NCBI RefSeq assembly: GCF_014489535.1
Contig: NZ_CP060783.1
Span: 2,542,001-2,606,000, forward strand
DNA from: Diaphorobacter aerolatus
Lineage (GTDB): Bacteria > Pseudomonadota > Gammaproteobacteria > Burkholderiales > Burkholderiaceae_C
Length of the DNA stretch: 64,000 nt
Reading direction: 5' to 3'
The notes beneath the pieces are model-generated. The model was not told the origin of the DNA and did not search any database. It saw only the letters and a list, made by a program, of their open reading frames with translations. Shown here in pieces: positions 54,989-64,000 of the stretch (within the stretch, counting starts at the first letter, position 1; every line of letters begins with the position of its first letter). Made by a program: the position numbers and the translations under genes.

Positions 54989-55875
54989 TCAGGCCCCGCG
55001 CAAACGCCGGGCGCGTTCGAGCTGCTGCGCCACCTGGCGTGCCTGCATGCCATACATGTCGGCAAAGGCATCGACGTTCGCAGCGCCGCTCATCTCGAAC
55101 GCGCGCAGCAGCGCTTCGTCCTTGGCGCTGCGCGCGGCCACTTCGGCAAGCGCTTCATCGAGCAGCGCGTTGGTGGCATCGTCGCGTCCGCGCACCAGTT
55201 CCAGATAGGCTTCGCGCGACAGGCCCGAGGCCTCGAAGGCGATTTCCATGCGGCGGCGCAGCTTCTGCGTGAGGTCTTCGCCGTCGCGTGGCTTGCGGCG
55301 ACGGAAGACCTCCACGAGCGCGTGGAACACATGCTCCGGTGCCATCTGCTCGACCACGTTGCCCGCCAGATCGTGGCGCGGCTGTCCCTGCGAAACCGCT
55401 TGCAGATAACGCGAGGAACGGGTGTGGATGCCGAGCGCGAGCTTCAGGTCCGCGGCGGCGAAAACCCCGGGCTGTGCGGCTTCCAGATCCTGAAAGATGC
55501 CGCGTTTGAGCGGCTTGGGATTCTCGCCAAACAACTGCGGATACAAGGTCTGCAATTGAAGCAGCGCGGGGTTTTGGCGACGCGGCGCGGGGCCTGCCCT
55601 CCGGGCGCTGGTTGCTGCTTGGGCCTGGCTGCGCCATTGTCGCCCGAAGGCTGATCACCGCCTTCGCCGCGACCGGCTTGGTTGTGACGCCGACCACCGC
55701 GCTTGCGGCGCGGCGCGCCTGTAGCCGGGGATTCGGACGGAGGCGCTTTCTGGGCCTGCGTTGGCAGGGGCGCGCTGTCCGCGCCATCCTTTGGCACCCC
55801 GGTGTCGGTTGCGGCGGCCACGGCCTGTCCGGATACGTCGGCGGGGTTCACAGGTTCGGTCACGGGAGAGTTCAT
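54989..55875 (-). pseudogene. proQ: ProQ/FinO family RNA chaperone, frameshifted
   Basis: RNA-binding protein of the FinO/ProQ type. A disordered Pro/Ala/Gly-rich N-terminal tail (from ATG 55875, with RRKRGGRR) is read in one frame; the FinO domain is in the next, with LFGENPKPLKRGIFQDLEA and LGIHTRSSRYLQAVSQGQPR, then a helical C-terminal part. One C added at the GGGG run 55589-55592 (coding strand CCCC) joins them into about 295 residues. The FinO domain alone is also open from 55555. Confidence 0.82.
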
Positions 55876-56029
55876 TGGCAATTCATGCGCGGCGCACCCG
55901 GCCGCGTCTTGGTCTATCAAAACGCGTCATCATGCCATTGTCTGGAATCCCGCGCGTTTTTGAACGCAGCTGGAGACCCTCTGCTCGCCGTCCGGCATTG
56001 TTCACTTCCTCATTCTGCCGCGCGCGGCC

Positions 56030-57273
56030 TCAGCCCAGCGCTTCGTCCAGCGCCTCGATCCAGTGCTTGACCGGCACGCCCGTGCCCGACTGCAAATGGG
56101 TGATGCAGCCCACGTTGCTCGACAGGATCAGCGCGGGTTTTTCGTCGCCGCAGGCCTCATCGAGCGCGGCGAGCTTGCGTGCGCGCAACTGCCTGGACAG
56201 CTCGGGTTGCAGGATCGAATAGGTTCCGGCGGAGCCGCAGCACAGGTGCGATTCGGTGCGCGAGGTGAGCATCTGAAAACCCAGCTTGGCCAGGTCGCGT
56301 TCCACGCCCCCCGCAGTTTCTGTGCGTGCTGCAACGTGCACGGCGGATGGTAGGCGAGCTTGCCCTTGAAATGCACGCGGCCCTGGAGCCTCCCGGCCAG
56401 TTCGGGCAGCATCGCGGGCAGCAACTCGCTCAGATCGCGCGCCATGGCGCTGATGCGCCCTGCCTTGTCGGCGTACTGCGCATCGTCCTTCAAGGCGTGC
56501 GCGTAGTCCTTGACCATGGCGCTGCACCCCGAGGCGTTCACGACGATGCACTCGACCTGGCCCGACGACACCATCGGCCACCAGGCGTCGATGTTGGCAC
56601 GCATCTGCGCGCGCCCGCCGTCCTGATCGTTCAGGTGAAACTTCACCGCGCCGCAGCAGCCCGCATTGCCCGCGACGACGGTCTGCACGCCCACGGCATC
56701 GAGCACGCGCGCCGTCGCGTAGTTGATGTTGGGAAGCATGGACGGCTGCACGCAGCCCGCCAGCAGCAGCACCTTGCGCGCATGCTCACGCGTCGGCCAC
56801 GCGCCATGCGCCGTCTTCGGCGGCACCTTGGCCTGAATGCTCTCGGGCAAGAGCCCGCGCACCGCCTGGCCGAGCTTCATCGCCGGTGCGAACAGTGGCG
56901 ATGGAATGCCTTCCTTCAACGCCCAGCGCTTGAGGCGTTCACCCGCCGGGCGCGGCACTTTTTCATCGACCACCTGCCTGCCGATGTCCAGCAGATGACC
57001 GTATTGCACGCCGCTCGGGCAGGTGCTCTCGCAGTTGCGGCAGGTCAGGCAGCGATCCAGATGCACCTGCGTCGCGCGCGTCGGCTCTTTGCCTTCGAGC
57101 ACCTGCTTGATCAGATAGATGCGCCCGCGCGGGCCGTCCAGCTCATCGCCGAGGGTCTGGTAGGTGGGACAGGTGGCGGTGCAGAAACCGCAATGCACGC
57201 ACTTGCGCAGAATGGCCTCGGCCTCCTGCCCGTGCGCGGTGTTCTGGTACTCGGGAGCTAGCTGTGTTTGCAT
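56030..57273 (-). pseudogene. glcF: Glycolate oxidase iron-sulfur subunit GlcF, frameshifted
   Basis: Iron-sulfur subunit of glycolate dehydrogenase, passing electrons from GlcD/GlcE to the membrane. It has two [4Fe-4S] motifs, CVHCGFCTATCP (residues 25-36) and CLTCRNCESTCP (about 75-86), and two cysteine-rich CCG domains (AGNAGCCGAVKFH; HLCCGSAGTY). The frame breaks at the C6 run 56307-56312; one more G on the coding strand joins KLRG to GVERDLAKLGFQML and yields about 414 residues. It follows glcE on the same strand. Confidence 0.88.
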
Positions 57274-57314
57274 GGCTTGCGGGGCTGGTTCAATCGGCGT
57301 GGCGGACGGTGGCC

Positions 57315-58454
57315 TCAGCCGCCCGTGCCCATGCGCAGGGGTTGAAAGATGCCCGACGGATCGAAGGCCTGCCGGAGGCGCTCGGTGATCGCGGCAAGCG
57401 CGGGCTGTGCGGATGGCGGGGTCGGCAGGGCTTCACCCTCGTGCGCAGCGCCCTGCGCCGGTGCGGCAAACAGCAGGGCGCTGCCGCCCACCGCTTGCGC
57501 CGTCGCCTGCAACGCCGCGCCGCATGCCAGCGGTGCCTGCACCCAGCGCAGCGCCCCCTGCCATTCGACGAGCGCCGGGGCTACGCCCTCTGGCAGCGCC
57601 AGCACCGGCGCGGTCTGCGGCACCGACAGCCGCCACAGCGCCAATTCGGGACGCGCGGCGCGATCCGCAAACCACGGCAAGGCGTGATCGCGGCAGGCGT
57701 GCCAGTCGGCGGCGACCTGCGCGCTGTCCTGGCGCTCGCCGCCCATGCTGGCGCATGCCGCCTCGACCGCAGCCCTGGCGCCGCGCAGGCGAACATACAA
57801 CTGGCCCTTGCCACCATCCTCGACCCAGCAGCTCGCATTCACGGGCAGCGGCTGGCCGCCCCATGCATGCAACTGCGCAAGCGCGGCGGCCTGATCGAGT
57901 TCGAACTTCAGCGTCGTCTCGGCCACGGGAACGGGCAGCACCTTGAGGCTGACCTCGGTGATCACGCCCAGCGTGCCCCACGACCCCGCCATCACGCGCG
58001 AGACGTCGTAACCCGCGACGTTCTTCATCACCTGCCCGCCAAAGCGCAGCAACTCACCCTTGCCGTTGATGATTTCAATGCCAAGCACATAGTCGCGCAC
58101 CGCGCCGACGCTGGCGCGCGCCGGACCCGACAGCCCCGCTGCCACCATGCCGCCGACCGTGCTGCCTTCGCCAAAACGCGGAGGCTCGAACGGCAGACAC
58201 TGGCCGCGCGAGGCCAGTTCCGCCTCCAGTTCCGACAGGCGCGTGCCCGCGCGAACGGTTACCACCAGCTCGCTGGGCTCGTAGTCGACCACGCCCAGAT
58301 GCCTGCGCATGTCCAGACGCTCGGCGCGGCATTTCGCCACGCTGTCTCCGCCGATGAAGTCCTTGGTGCCGCCGCCGCTGACGCGCAAGCCGGTGCCCGC
58401 GCGCGCGCTGTCGCGCACGCGTTCGATGATCTGGGAGAGCGCTGCTGATTCCAT
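57315..58454 (-). CDS. glcE: Glycolate oxidase FAD-binding subunit GlcE
   Basis: A 379-residue FAD-binding PCMH-type protein of the glycolate dehydrogenase complex. Visible FAD contacts are LRVSGGGTKDFIGG (about residues 23-36), PPRFGEGSTVGGMVAAGLSG (about 91-110) and GQVMKNVAGYDVSRVMAGSW. The C-terminus ends DPSGIFQPLRMG. It precedes glcF by 41 bp. The catalytic subunit gene glcD, usually first in the operon, is not upstream here. Confidence 0.9.
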   Translation of the reverse strand: MESAALSQIIERVRDSARAGTGLRVSGGGTKDFIGGDSVAKCRAERLDMRRHLGVVDYEPSELVVTVRAGTRLSELEAELASRGQCLPFEPPRFGEGSTVGGMVAAGLSGPARASVGAVRDYVLGIEIINGKGELLRFGGQVMKNVAGYDVSRVMAGSWGTLGVITEVSLKVLPVPVAETTLKFELDQAAALAQLHAWGGQPLPVNASCWVEDGGKGQLYVRLRGARAAVEAACASMGGERQDSAQVAADWHACRDHALPWFADRAARPELALWRLSVPQTAPVLALPEGVAPALVEWQGALRWVQAPLACGAALQATAQAVGGSALLFAAPAQGAAHEGEALPTPPSAQPALAAITERLRQAFDPSGIFQPLRMGTGG

Positions 58455-58554
58455 GCAGGCATGGTAGCGCCCAAGCCCGCTCTGGCGCGATCCGGCGGCG
58501 TGATTTTTTTGAAAGACCGGCGTGAGCGTTTTGGTGGCGACGCCGGGCTGCGTG

Positions 58555-59058
58555 TCAACGATGAACCCGGCGCAGGTCTTCGCGCAGCATGTTGAGGGCC
58601 AGATCGAGTTCGCGCATCAGAAAATTCCGCGTCACATGGTGGCGCGTGAGTCCGCGTTGCTGCACGATGTAGATCGGCTGTGCCTGCGCGCCGGACTCGC
58701 GCAGCACGTTGAGCGTGATGGCCGTGCTGGAGCGGCCGCGCTCGTCCTTCCAGACACCGAACTGCATCAGCACCGAAGGCGTCTCGCCGCGATCCGCGGA
58801 ACCGGTCGGCTCGCCTGCAAGCACCTGCACGCCGATGTCGCGCAGATAGAGCGTGGTGCGGCGCGCGACCAACTCGGGCGTGACGCCGGCTGCCGAGGCC
58901 GCGTCATCGATCTCGGGTTCGAGCAGCACGACGGCCCGCACGCCGCGCAGGGCCTGCGGGTCGCGATGGGTGATGTCGGAATGGGCGAACACGGACAGCG
59001 ACGACGCCAGCAGCAGCAAGAACGCCAGCATCGCGCGCAACCATTGGAACGCATGCAT
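58555..59058 (-). CDS. Hypothetical exported protein
   Basis: A 167-residue protein with a signal peptide (LRAMLAFLLLLASSLSVFAH, about residues 7-26) and a mixed alpha/beta domain with RAVVLLEPEIDDAASAAGVT and a helical end (FLMRELDLALNMLREDLRRV). I do not recognise the family. The ATG at 59058 directly precedes the signal peptide; the frame upstream is antisense-like. It sits between glcE and the SMP-30 gene on the same strand. Confidence 0.72.
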   Translation of the reverse strand: MHAFQWLRAMLAFLLLLASSLSVFAHSDITHRDPQALRGVRAVVLLEPEIDDAASAAGVTPELVARRTTLYLRDIGVQVLAGEPTGSADRGETPSVLMQFGVWKDERGRSSTAITLNVLRESGAQAQPIYIVQQRGLTRHHVTRNFLMRELDLALNMLREDLRRVHR

Positions 59059-59114
59059 AGTCACCTTCCTCTCTCTCGATGATGAGACGAGCCCCATCGC
59101 CTGCGACGAAGCCC

Positions 59115-60101
59115 TCAGGCGGCCAGTTCGCACCACTGCACGCAAAGGCCGCGAACAATCGTGCTGTCGTTTGTAACCGATGCGTGTGAAAGTACCTCGC
59201 CCGACCGGGGCATGCGCGCGATTTCTTCGGCTGGACGGCCACCGATCACCGAGGTGACGAACAAACGATTGCCCTCTGCGCCCCCGAAACACGGCATGGT
59301 CGGGCACTGCACGGGAACGGGCAACTCGGCCCGCAATTCGCCGCCGGGCGAAAGGCACAGCACGCGCGCGCCCTCGTACATGGCGCACCAGTAGTTGCCC
59401 TCGGCATCCATGGCTGCGCCGTCGGGACGACCGCCGTAACCGCCCGCGCCCGGCTTCCAGCCATCGGGTTTGGGCGCGAATTGCCGAAACACGCGTGGCT
59501 CGCCGACGGGCTCATGCGCGGCGTTGCAGTCCCAGCTACGAATCAGGTGCGCGGGTGTATCGGCCCAATACAGCGTGCTGCCATCGGGCGACCACGCAAG
59601 GCCGTTCGCGGTCGCGACGCCATCAAGCACCCTGCGAACCTGCGGCGCACCGCGCGTGCGCAGATCGACGCAGAACAGCGCGGCAACGGGCTGGCGCGGG
59701 CCGCTCGCGGGTTCGTGCATCGTTCCGACCCAGAAGCGCCCCAGTGCATCGCACTTGCCGTCGTTGGCGCGCTGGGTCTGGGGATCGATGGGCAAGGTGG
59801 CGACATGGCGCAGTTCGCCGCCCCAGGCGCTCGCATGATGAATCTCGTGCCGCAACGCGATCACGAGGCCGCTCGCCTTGCCATCGATGCGCGCCGGGGC
59901 AATGCAGCCGGGTTCGCTGGGCATGGGCCAGCGCTGCGTCTCGCCACCATCGGGACGGCAGCGCAGGAGGGCGCGGCCCGCGATGTCCACCCAGTAGAGG
60001 CGGTTTTCCTCGGGGTGCCAGAAAGGCGACTCGCCGAGTTGCGAGGTCGAATGCGGCAGCGACTGCCATGCGCTGGCGGCGTCGGGAGGTATGTGATTCA
60101 T
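59115..60101 (-). CDS. SMP-30/gluconolactonase family protein
   Basis: A 328-residue six-bladed beta-propeller lactonase. Metal-binding positions are visible: Glu in LGESPFWHPEENRLYWVD (about residues 22-39), Asn in RANDGKCDALGRFWVG (about 110-125), a second Asn in ATANGLAWSPDG, and Asp in GGRPDGAAMDAEGNYWCAM. It probably hydrolyses a sugar lactone, but no sugar-catabolism genes are adjacent. Confidence 0.88.
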   Translation of the reverse strand: MNHIPPDAASAWQSLPHSTSQLGESPFWHPEENRLYWVDIAGRALLRCRPDGGETQRWPMPSEPGCIAPARIDGKASGLVIALRHEIHHASAWGGELRHVATLPIDPQTQRANDGKCDALGRFWVGTMHEPASGPRQPVAALFCVDLRTRGAPQVRRVLDGVATANGLAWSPDGSTLYWADTPAHLIRSWDCNAAHEPVGEPRVFRQFAPKPDGWKPGAGGYGGRPDGAAMDAEGNYWCAMYEGARVLCLSPGGELRAELPVPVQCPTMPCFGGAEGNRLFVTSVIGGRPAEEIARMPRSGEVLSHASVTNDSTIVRGLCVQWCELAA

Positions 60102-60151
60102 GGCAGTTCACATTATTCCCGCTCGACGTTTCAATCGAACGTCGCACAGAC

Positions 60152-60177
60152 AAAAGAAGGCCCGCACGCGGCGGGCC
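60152..60177 (-). terminator. Rho-independent terminator after amtB
   Basis: Read on the minus strand, a perfect 7-bp stem (GGCCCGC/GCGGGCC, 60171-60177 and 60159-60165) with a 5-base loop is followed by TTCTTTT. It lies 51 bp after the amtB stop and ends the glnK-amtB operon. Confidence 0.75.
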
Positions 60178-60228
60178 AAAGTTCGGCATGGGGCGGCGCC
60201 ACCACGCCGCCCGCCCGGTTCACGCTGC

Positions 60229-61632
60229 TCAACGGTGATATGCGGTTTCGCCGTGCGAGGTGATGTCCAGACCTTCGCGCTCGGCCTCTTCGCTGACACG
60301 CAGGCCCACGGTCAGATCGGCGATCTTGTAGGCAATGAACGCCACGACGCCGGACCATACAATGGTGAACAGCACGCTCTTGATCTGCACCCACACCTGA
60401 TGTCCCATCGCGAAGTCGGCAGGCTGCACGCCGCCAAGTGCCGGTGCCGCGAACACGCCCGTCAGGATCGCGCCGACGATGCCGCCCACGCCGTGCACAC
60501 CGAACGCATCGAACGCGTCATCCACCTTGAGCAGGCGCTTCAATCCGCCCACACCCCACAGACACACGAGGCCGCAGACCAGACCGATCACGATGGCACC
60601 CATCGGGCCGACGAAACCAGCGGCGGGCGTGACGCCCACCAGGCCCGCGACCGCACCCGAGGCCGCACCCAGCATCGAGGCCTTGCCCTTGTGCAGCGCC
60701 TCGCCAGCGAGCCACGAGAGCGTTGCCGCAGCCGTTGCGAGCACGGTGTTCACAAAGGCCAGCCCCGCGACCGCGTTGGCTGCACCGGCGGAGCCCGCGT
60801 TGAATCCGAACCAGCCCACCCACAGCAGCGAAGCGCCCACCATGGTCAGCGTCAGCGAATGCGGCATGAACGCTTCCCTGCCGAAGCCGATGCGCTTGCC
60901 CACCATGTAGGCCCCCACGAGGCCCGCGATACCGGCGTTGATGTGCACCACGGTGCCGCCCGCGAAATCGAGTGCGCCGTCCGCCGCGAGCAGGCCACCG
61001 CCCCAGACGATATGGGCCATCGGCAGATAGCTGAAGGTGAACCACAGGGTCGAGAAGATCAGCACCGCAGTGAACTTCGTGCGCTCGGCAAACGCGCCGA
61101 CGATCAGTGCCACGGTGATGGCCGCGAACGTGCCCTGGAACGCAAAGAACACATACTCGGGAATTGTCGTCAGTGCGCCGAACGATTCGAGATTGATGCC
61201 CTTCATGAACAGCTTGTCGAAGCCGCCGATGAATTTGCCTTCGCCCGAAAACGCGAGGCTATAGCCGTACACGGCCCACAGCACCGACACCAGCGAGAAG
61301 ATCACGAACACCTGCACCAGCACCGACAGCATGTTCTTGGAGCGGCCCAGGCCACCGTAGAACAGCGCCAGACCGGGGATGATCATCAGGATCACGAGCA
61401 GCGTGGAGGTCAGCATCCAGGCGGTGTCGCCCGAATCGATCTTGGGCACCGGTGCGGCAGCAGCAGGCGCTGCGGTGTCGGCGGCTGCTGGCGCGGCAGG
61501 TGCAGCAGCAGGAGCTTCGGGTGTGGCCGTGGCCGCCACCGGTTCGGAGGCCGCAGGCGTCTGGGCCAGTGCAGCGCCGCCACCGGCGAGCAGGCTGAAT
61601 CCCAGAAGGAATGAAGCAAGCAGTTTTTTCAT
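60229..61632 (-). CDS. amtB: Ammonium transporter AmtB
   Basis: Trimeric inner-membrane ammonia channel. The 467-residue protein has a cleavable signal (MKKLLASFLLGFSLLAGGGA), an Ala/Pro-rich linker (about residues 25-62) that is longer than in the E. coli protein, and 11 transmembrane helices. Amt signatures are DTAWMLTSTLLVILMIIPGL (first helix), GGTVVHINAGIAGLVGAYMV (pore His region, about 227-246) and DAFGVHGVGGIVGAI (second pore His, about 371-385). It is transcribed after glnK, whose product blocks it when nitrogen is plentiful. Confidence 0.93.
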   Translation of the reverse strand: MKKLLASFLLGFSLLAGGGAALAQTPAASEPVAATATPEAPAAAPAAPAAADTAAPAAAAPVPKIDSGDTAWMLTSTLLVILMIIPGLALFYGGLGRSKNMLSVLVQVFVIFSLVSVLWAVYGYSLAFSGEGKFIGGFDKLFMKGINLESFGALTTIPEYVFFAFQGTFAAITVALIVGAFAERTKFTAVLIFSTLWFTFSYLPMAHIVWGGGLLAADGALDFAGGTVVHINAGIAGLVGAYMVGKRIGFGREAFMPHSLTLTMVGASLLWVGWFGFNAGSAGAANAVAGLAFVNTVLATAAATLSWLAGEALHKGKASMLGAASGAVAGLVGVTPAAGFVGPMGAIVIGLVCGLVCLWGVGGLKRLLKVDDAFDAFGVHGVGGIVGAILTGVFAAPALGGVQPADFAMGHQVWVQIKSVLFTIVWSGVVAFIAYKIADLTVGLRVSEEAEREGLDITSHGETAYHR

Positions 61633-61679
61633 GGCAGAACGTCTTGATGAGTCGTTGTTCGGGATGAGCGCGTGACGGC

Positions 61680-62048
<369 letters not shown>

Positions 62049-62061
62049 TTACACCGGTTCA

Positions 62062-62077
62062 AGCACGGACCGTGCCA
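62062..62077 (-). promoter_or_regulatory. Sigma-54 promoter of glnK-amtB
   Basis: On the minus strand the sequence TGGCACGGTCCGTGCT has GG and GC exactly 10 bp apart and matches the -24/-12 consensus at all but one or two positions. The predicted start is about 30 bp before glnK. Confidence 0.75.
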
Positions 62078-62161
62078 TGTCATGAAATCCGTGGATTCTT
62101 CAGCCACGCGCACCAAAAACGTTGATCGCCCGCAGCGTCCGGCGTCAAGCGGTGGCAATGC

Positions 62162-62176
62162 GCACCAGATTGGTGC
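62162..62176. promoter_or_regulatory. NtrC-type enhancer site
   Basis: GCACC-AGATT-GGTGC matches the NtrC palindrome (TGCACC-N5-GGTGCA) except for the outermost base on each side. It is about 90 bp upstream of the sigma-54 promoter, a usual enhancer distance. A half-site GCACC (62110-62114) lies between. It is also 57 bp upstream of the divergent yifB gene. Confidence 0.7.
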
Positions 62177-62232
62177 CAAAGTTGGCGGTTTTGCGCACGA
62201 GAGCGCGCACCTCGCTGGGGAGAACGGTTTTC

Positions 62233-63774
62233 ATGAGTCTCGCTTTAGTGCAAAGCCGTGCGCTGACCGGCCTGCAGGCCATGCCCGTCACCGTCGAGGT
62301 GCATCTGGCCAACGGCCTGCCGAGCTTCACGCTGGTGGGCCTCGCGGACGTCGAGGTCAAGGAAGCGCGCGAACGCGTGCGCTCGGCGCTTCAGAACTCG
62401 GGGCTTGAATTCCCGGCCAACAAGAAGATCACGGTGAACCTCGCGCCCGCCGATCTGCCCAAGGATTCGGGGCGCTTTGACCTCCCCATCGCCATGGGCA
62501 TCCTCGCGGCCAGCGGGCAGGTCGATGGCGCGCGCTTCGCGGGCTACGAGTTCGCCGGAGAGCTGTCGCTGTCGGGCGCGCTGCGGCCGGTGCGCGGCGC
62601 ACTCGCTACGGGCCTCGCGATTCGCTCGCAGTCCGGACCGGCCACGGCATTGCGGCAGGTGCTGCCGCCCGGCAGCGCCGAAGAGGCGGCGCTGGTGCCC
62701 GACGCGCAGATCTACCGCGCGGAACACCTGCTCGACGTGGTGCAGCATTTTCTGCCGGTCAGCGCATCGTCGAGCGACGACGTCGTCACCGGTTTGCAGC
62801 GCATGCAGGCACGCGAGATCGCGCCACCGGACAACGGCCCGGACCTTGCCGACGTGAAGGGCCAGAGCGCCGCCAAGCGCGCGATGGAAATCGCTGCGGC
62901 CGGCATGCATGGCATGTTGCTCGTCGGCCCGCCGGGATCGGGCAAATCGATGCTGGCTCAGCGCTTTGCAGGATTGCTGCCACCGATGACGCTGGAGCAG
63001 GCGCTGGAGAGCGCGGCGATTGCCAGCCTCGCAGGCCGATTCACGCCGCAGCAATGGATGCAGCGGCGCACCAGCCATCCGCACCACACCTGTAGCGCCA
63101 TCGCTCTGGTAGGTGGCGGATCGCCGCCCGGCCAGGCGAAATCTCGCTGGCACACGAAGGCGTGCTGTTCCTCGACGAGTTCCCGAGTTCGGACGCAGCG
63201 CGCTCGAGGCACTGCGCGAGCCGCTGGAGACCGGCACGATCACGATCTCGCGCGCGGCGCAACGCGCGGAGTTTCCCGCGCGTTTCACCCTGATCGCGGC
63301 GATGAACCCCTGCCCCTGCGGCTATCTCGGCTCGTTGCAGCGCCTGTGCCGCTGCTCGCCCGAACAGGTTGCGCGTTATCAGGCCAAGCTCAGCGGCCCG
63401 CTGCTTGACCGCATCGACCTGCATGTGGAGGTGCCCGCGCTGCCGCCCGAGGAACTGCTCAACGCCCCGCCGGAGAAACCAGCGCCGCCACACGCGAGCG
63501 CATCATCGCTGCGGCAGAGCGCGCATGGCAGCGCCAGGGTTGTGCCAACCAGCGATTGCAGGGCCGCGAGATCGACATCCACGTGCGGCTCGACGATGCC
63601 GCAGCGCGCTTTCTACAGACCGCAGCCGCGCGGCTGGGCTGGTCGGCGCGCAGCACCCACCGCGCACTCAAGGTGGCGCGCACCATCGCCGATCTCGCGG
63701 GCAGTGAATGCATAGGCGCAGGACATGTCGCGGAGGCGATGCAGTACCGGCGCGGACTCACGGGCGGGCGCTGA
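62233..63774 (+). pseudogene. yifB: YifB family Mg chelatase-like AAA ATPase, three frameshifts
   Basis: ComM/YifB-type AAA+ protein; ComM acts as a helicase in branch migration during natural transformation. The N-terminal Lon-protease-like domain (PVTVEVHLANGLPSFTLVGL) and Walker A (LLVGPPGSGKSMLAQRFAGL) are intact in the first frame. Walker B (GVLFLDEFPEF) and the sensor region FTLIAAMNPCPCGYLG need shifts at the CCC near 63127 and the CCC at 63184-63186, and the C-terminal domain (RLGWSARSTHRALKVARTIA) needs one more at the GG near 63473. Adding one base in each restores about 515 residues. Confidence 0.88.
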
Positions 63775-63783
63775 CGAAGCGTT

Positions 63784-64000
63784 TCACACGCCCAGATACT
63801 GCCTGCGCGCCACCGGATCCGAGGCCAGTTCGTGCATCGTCGACTGATGCACGATCTGGCCTTTTTCGAGCACGAACGCACGGTCGGCAACCACCTGTGC
63901 AAACGGCAGGTTCTGCTCGCTCAGCAGAATGCCGACGCCCTGGCGCTTGAGTTCGAGAATCGAGCGCGCCATCTGCTCGACGATCAGCGGCGCAACACCT
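63784..64000 (-). CDS. livF: ABC transporter ATP-binding protein LivF (partial)
   Basis: The C-terminal 71 residues of a branched-chain amino acid-type ABC ATPase; the rest lies beyond the window end. It contains the switch-His-region context ILLSEQNLPFAQVVADRAFV and LEKGQIVHQ, and ends RRQYLGV, a typical LivF terminus. The start codon is outside the window, so length and Walker motifs cannot be checked. Confidence 0.8.
   Translation of the reverse strand, partial: GVAPLIVEQMARSILELKRQGVGILLSEQNLPFAQVVADRAFVLEKGQIVHQSTMHELASDPVARRQYLGV

Noticed and set aside
60100-61614. 504-codon plus-strand frame opposite amtB
   Set aside because: It is His/Arg/Gln rich without domain motifs and is fully antisense to a well-supported transporter.

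Overview
The window is a GC-rich (by eye well above 60 %) bacterial chromosome segment. Gene content points to Burkholderiales, most likely family Comamonadaceae: a SorAB-type sulfite dehydrogenase, a class II HMG-CoA reductase, the FimT-PilVWX-PilY1-PilE minor pilin cluster, an lplT/alr/radA neighbourhood, glnK-amtB, and intergenic stem-loop repeats of a kind I recall from that family. I cannot fix the genus from sequence alone. No rRNA, tRNA or CRISPR array was seen.

Layout. 1-500: hairpins and two copies of an interspersed repeat. 0.5-16 kb: YcxB-like protein, sorAB, a PAS-GGDEF-EAL protein, pyrE and xth as a divergent pair, an esterase, an acyl-CoA dehydrogenase/SDR/phosphotransferase operon opposite its likely GntR regulator, and a MocR-type regulator opposite HMG-CoA reductase. 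16-22.4 kb: minor pilin operon on the minus strand. 22.5-27 kb: a variable stretch with a candidate retron (promoter, ncRNA, reverse transcriptase), an SDR, an IS30-type transposase remnant and an AT-richer O-methyltransferase. 27-37.3 kb: hydrolase, M48 protease, transporters, a two-component system, LysR and nitronate monooxygenase. 37.4-43.2 kb: tandem repeat copies, then a surface-polysaccharide operon (O-antigen ligase and three glycosyltransferases). 43-64 kb: ilvE, radA, GST, alr, lplT, glutathione peroxidase, regulators, proQ, glcEF, an SMP-30 lactonase, glnK-amtB under sigma-54/NtrC-type sites, yifB, and the end of livF.

Two things stand out. First, the retron candidate: an RT with an N-terminal extension preceded by a near-consensus promoter whose predicted start falls on a 241-nt region bounded by an 8-bp a1/a2-like inverted repeat and containing msr-like hairpins, one with a U-rich loop. 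Second, at least 16 genes or gene parts are broken by what reads as one missing base, nearly always in a C/G (once A/T) homopolymer, including housekeeping genes such as alr and proQ. This pattern fits homopolymer under-calling in the source sequence better than true gene decay. Such genes are given with their full reconstructed span.
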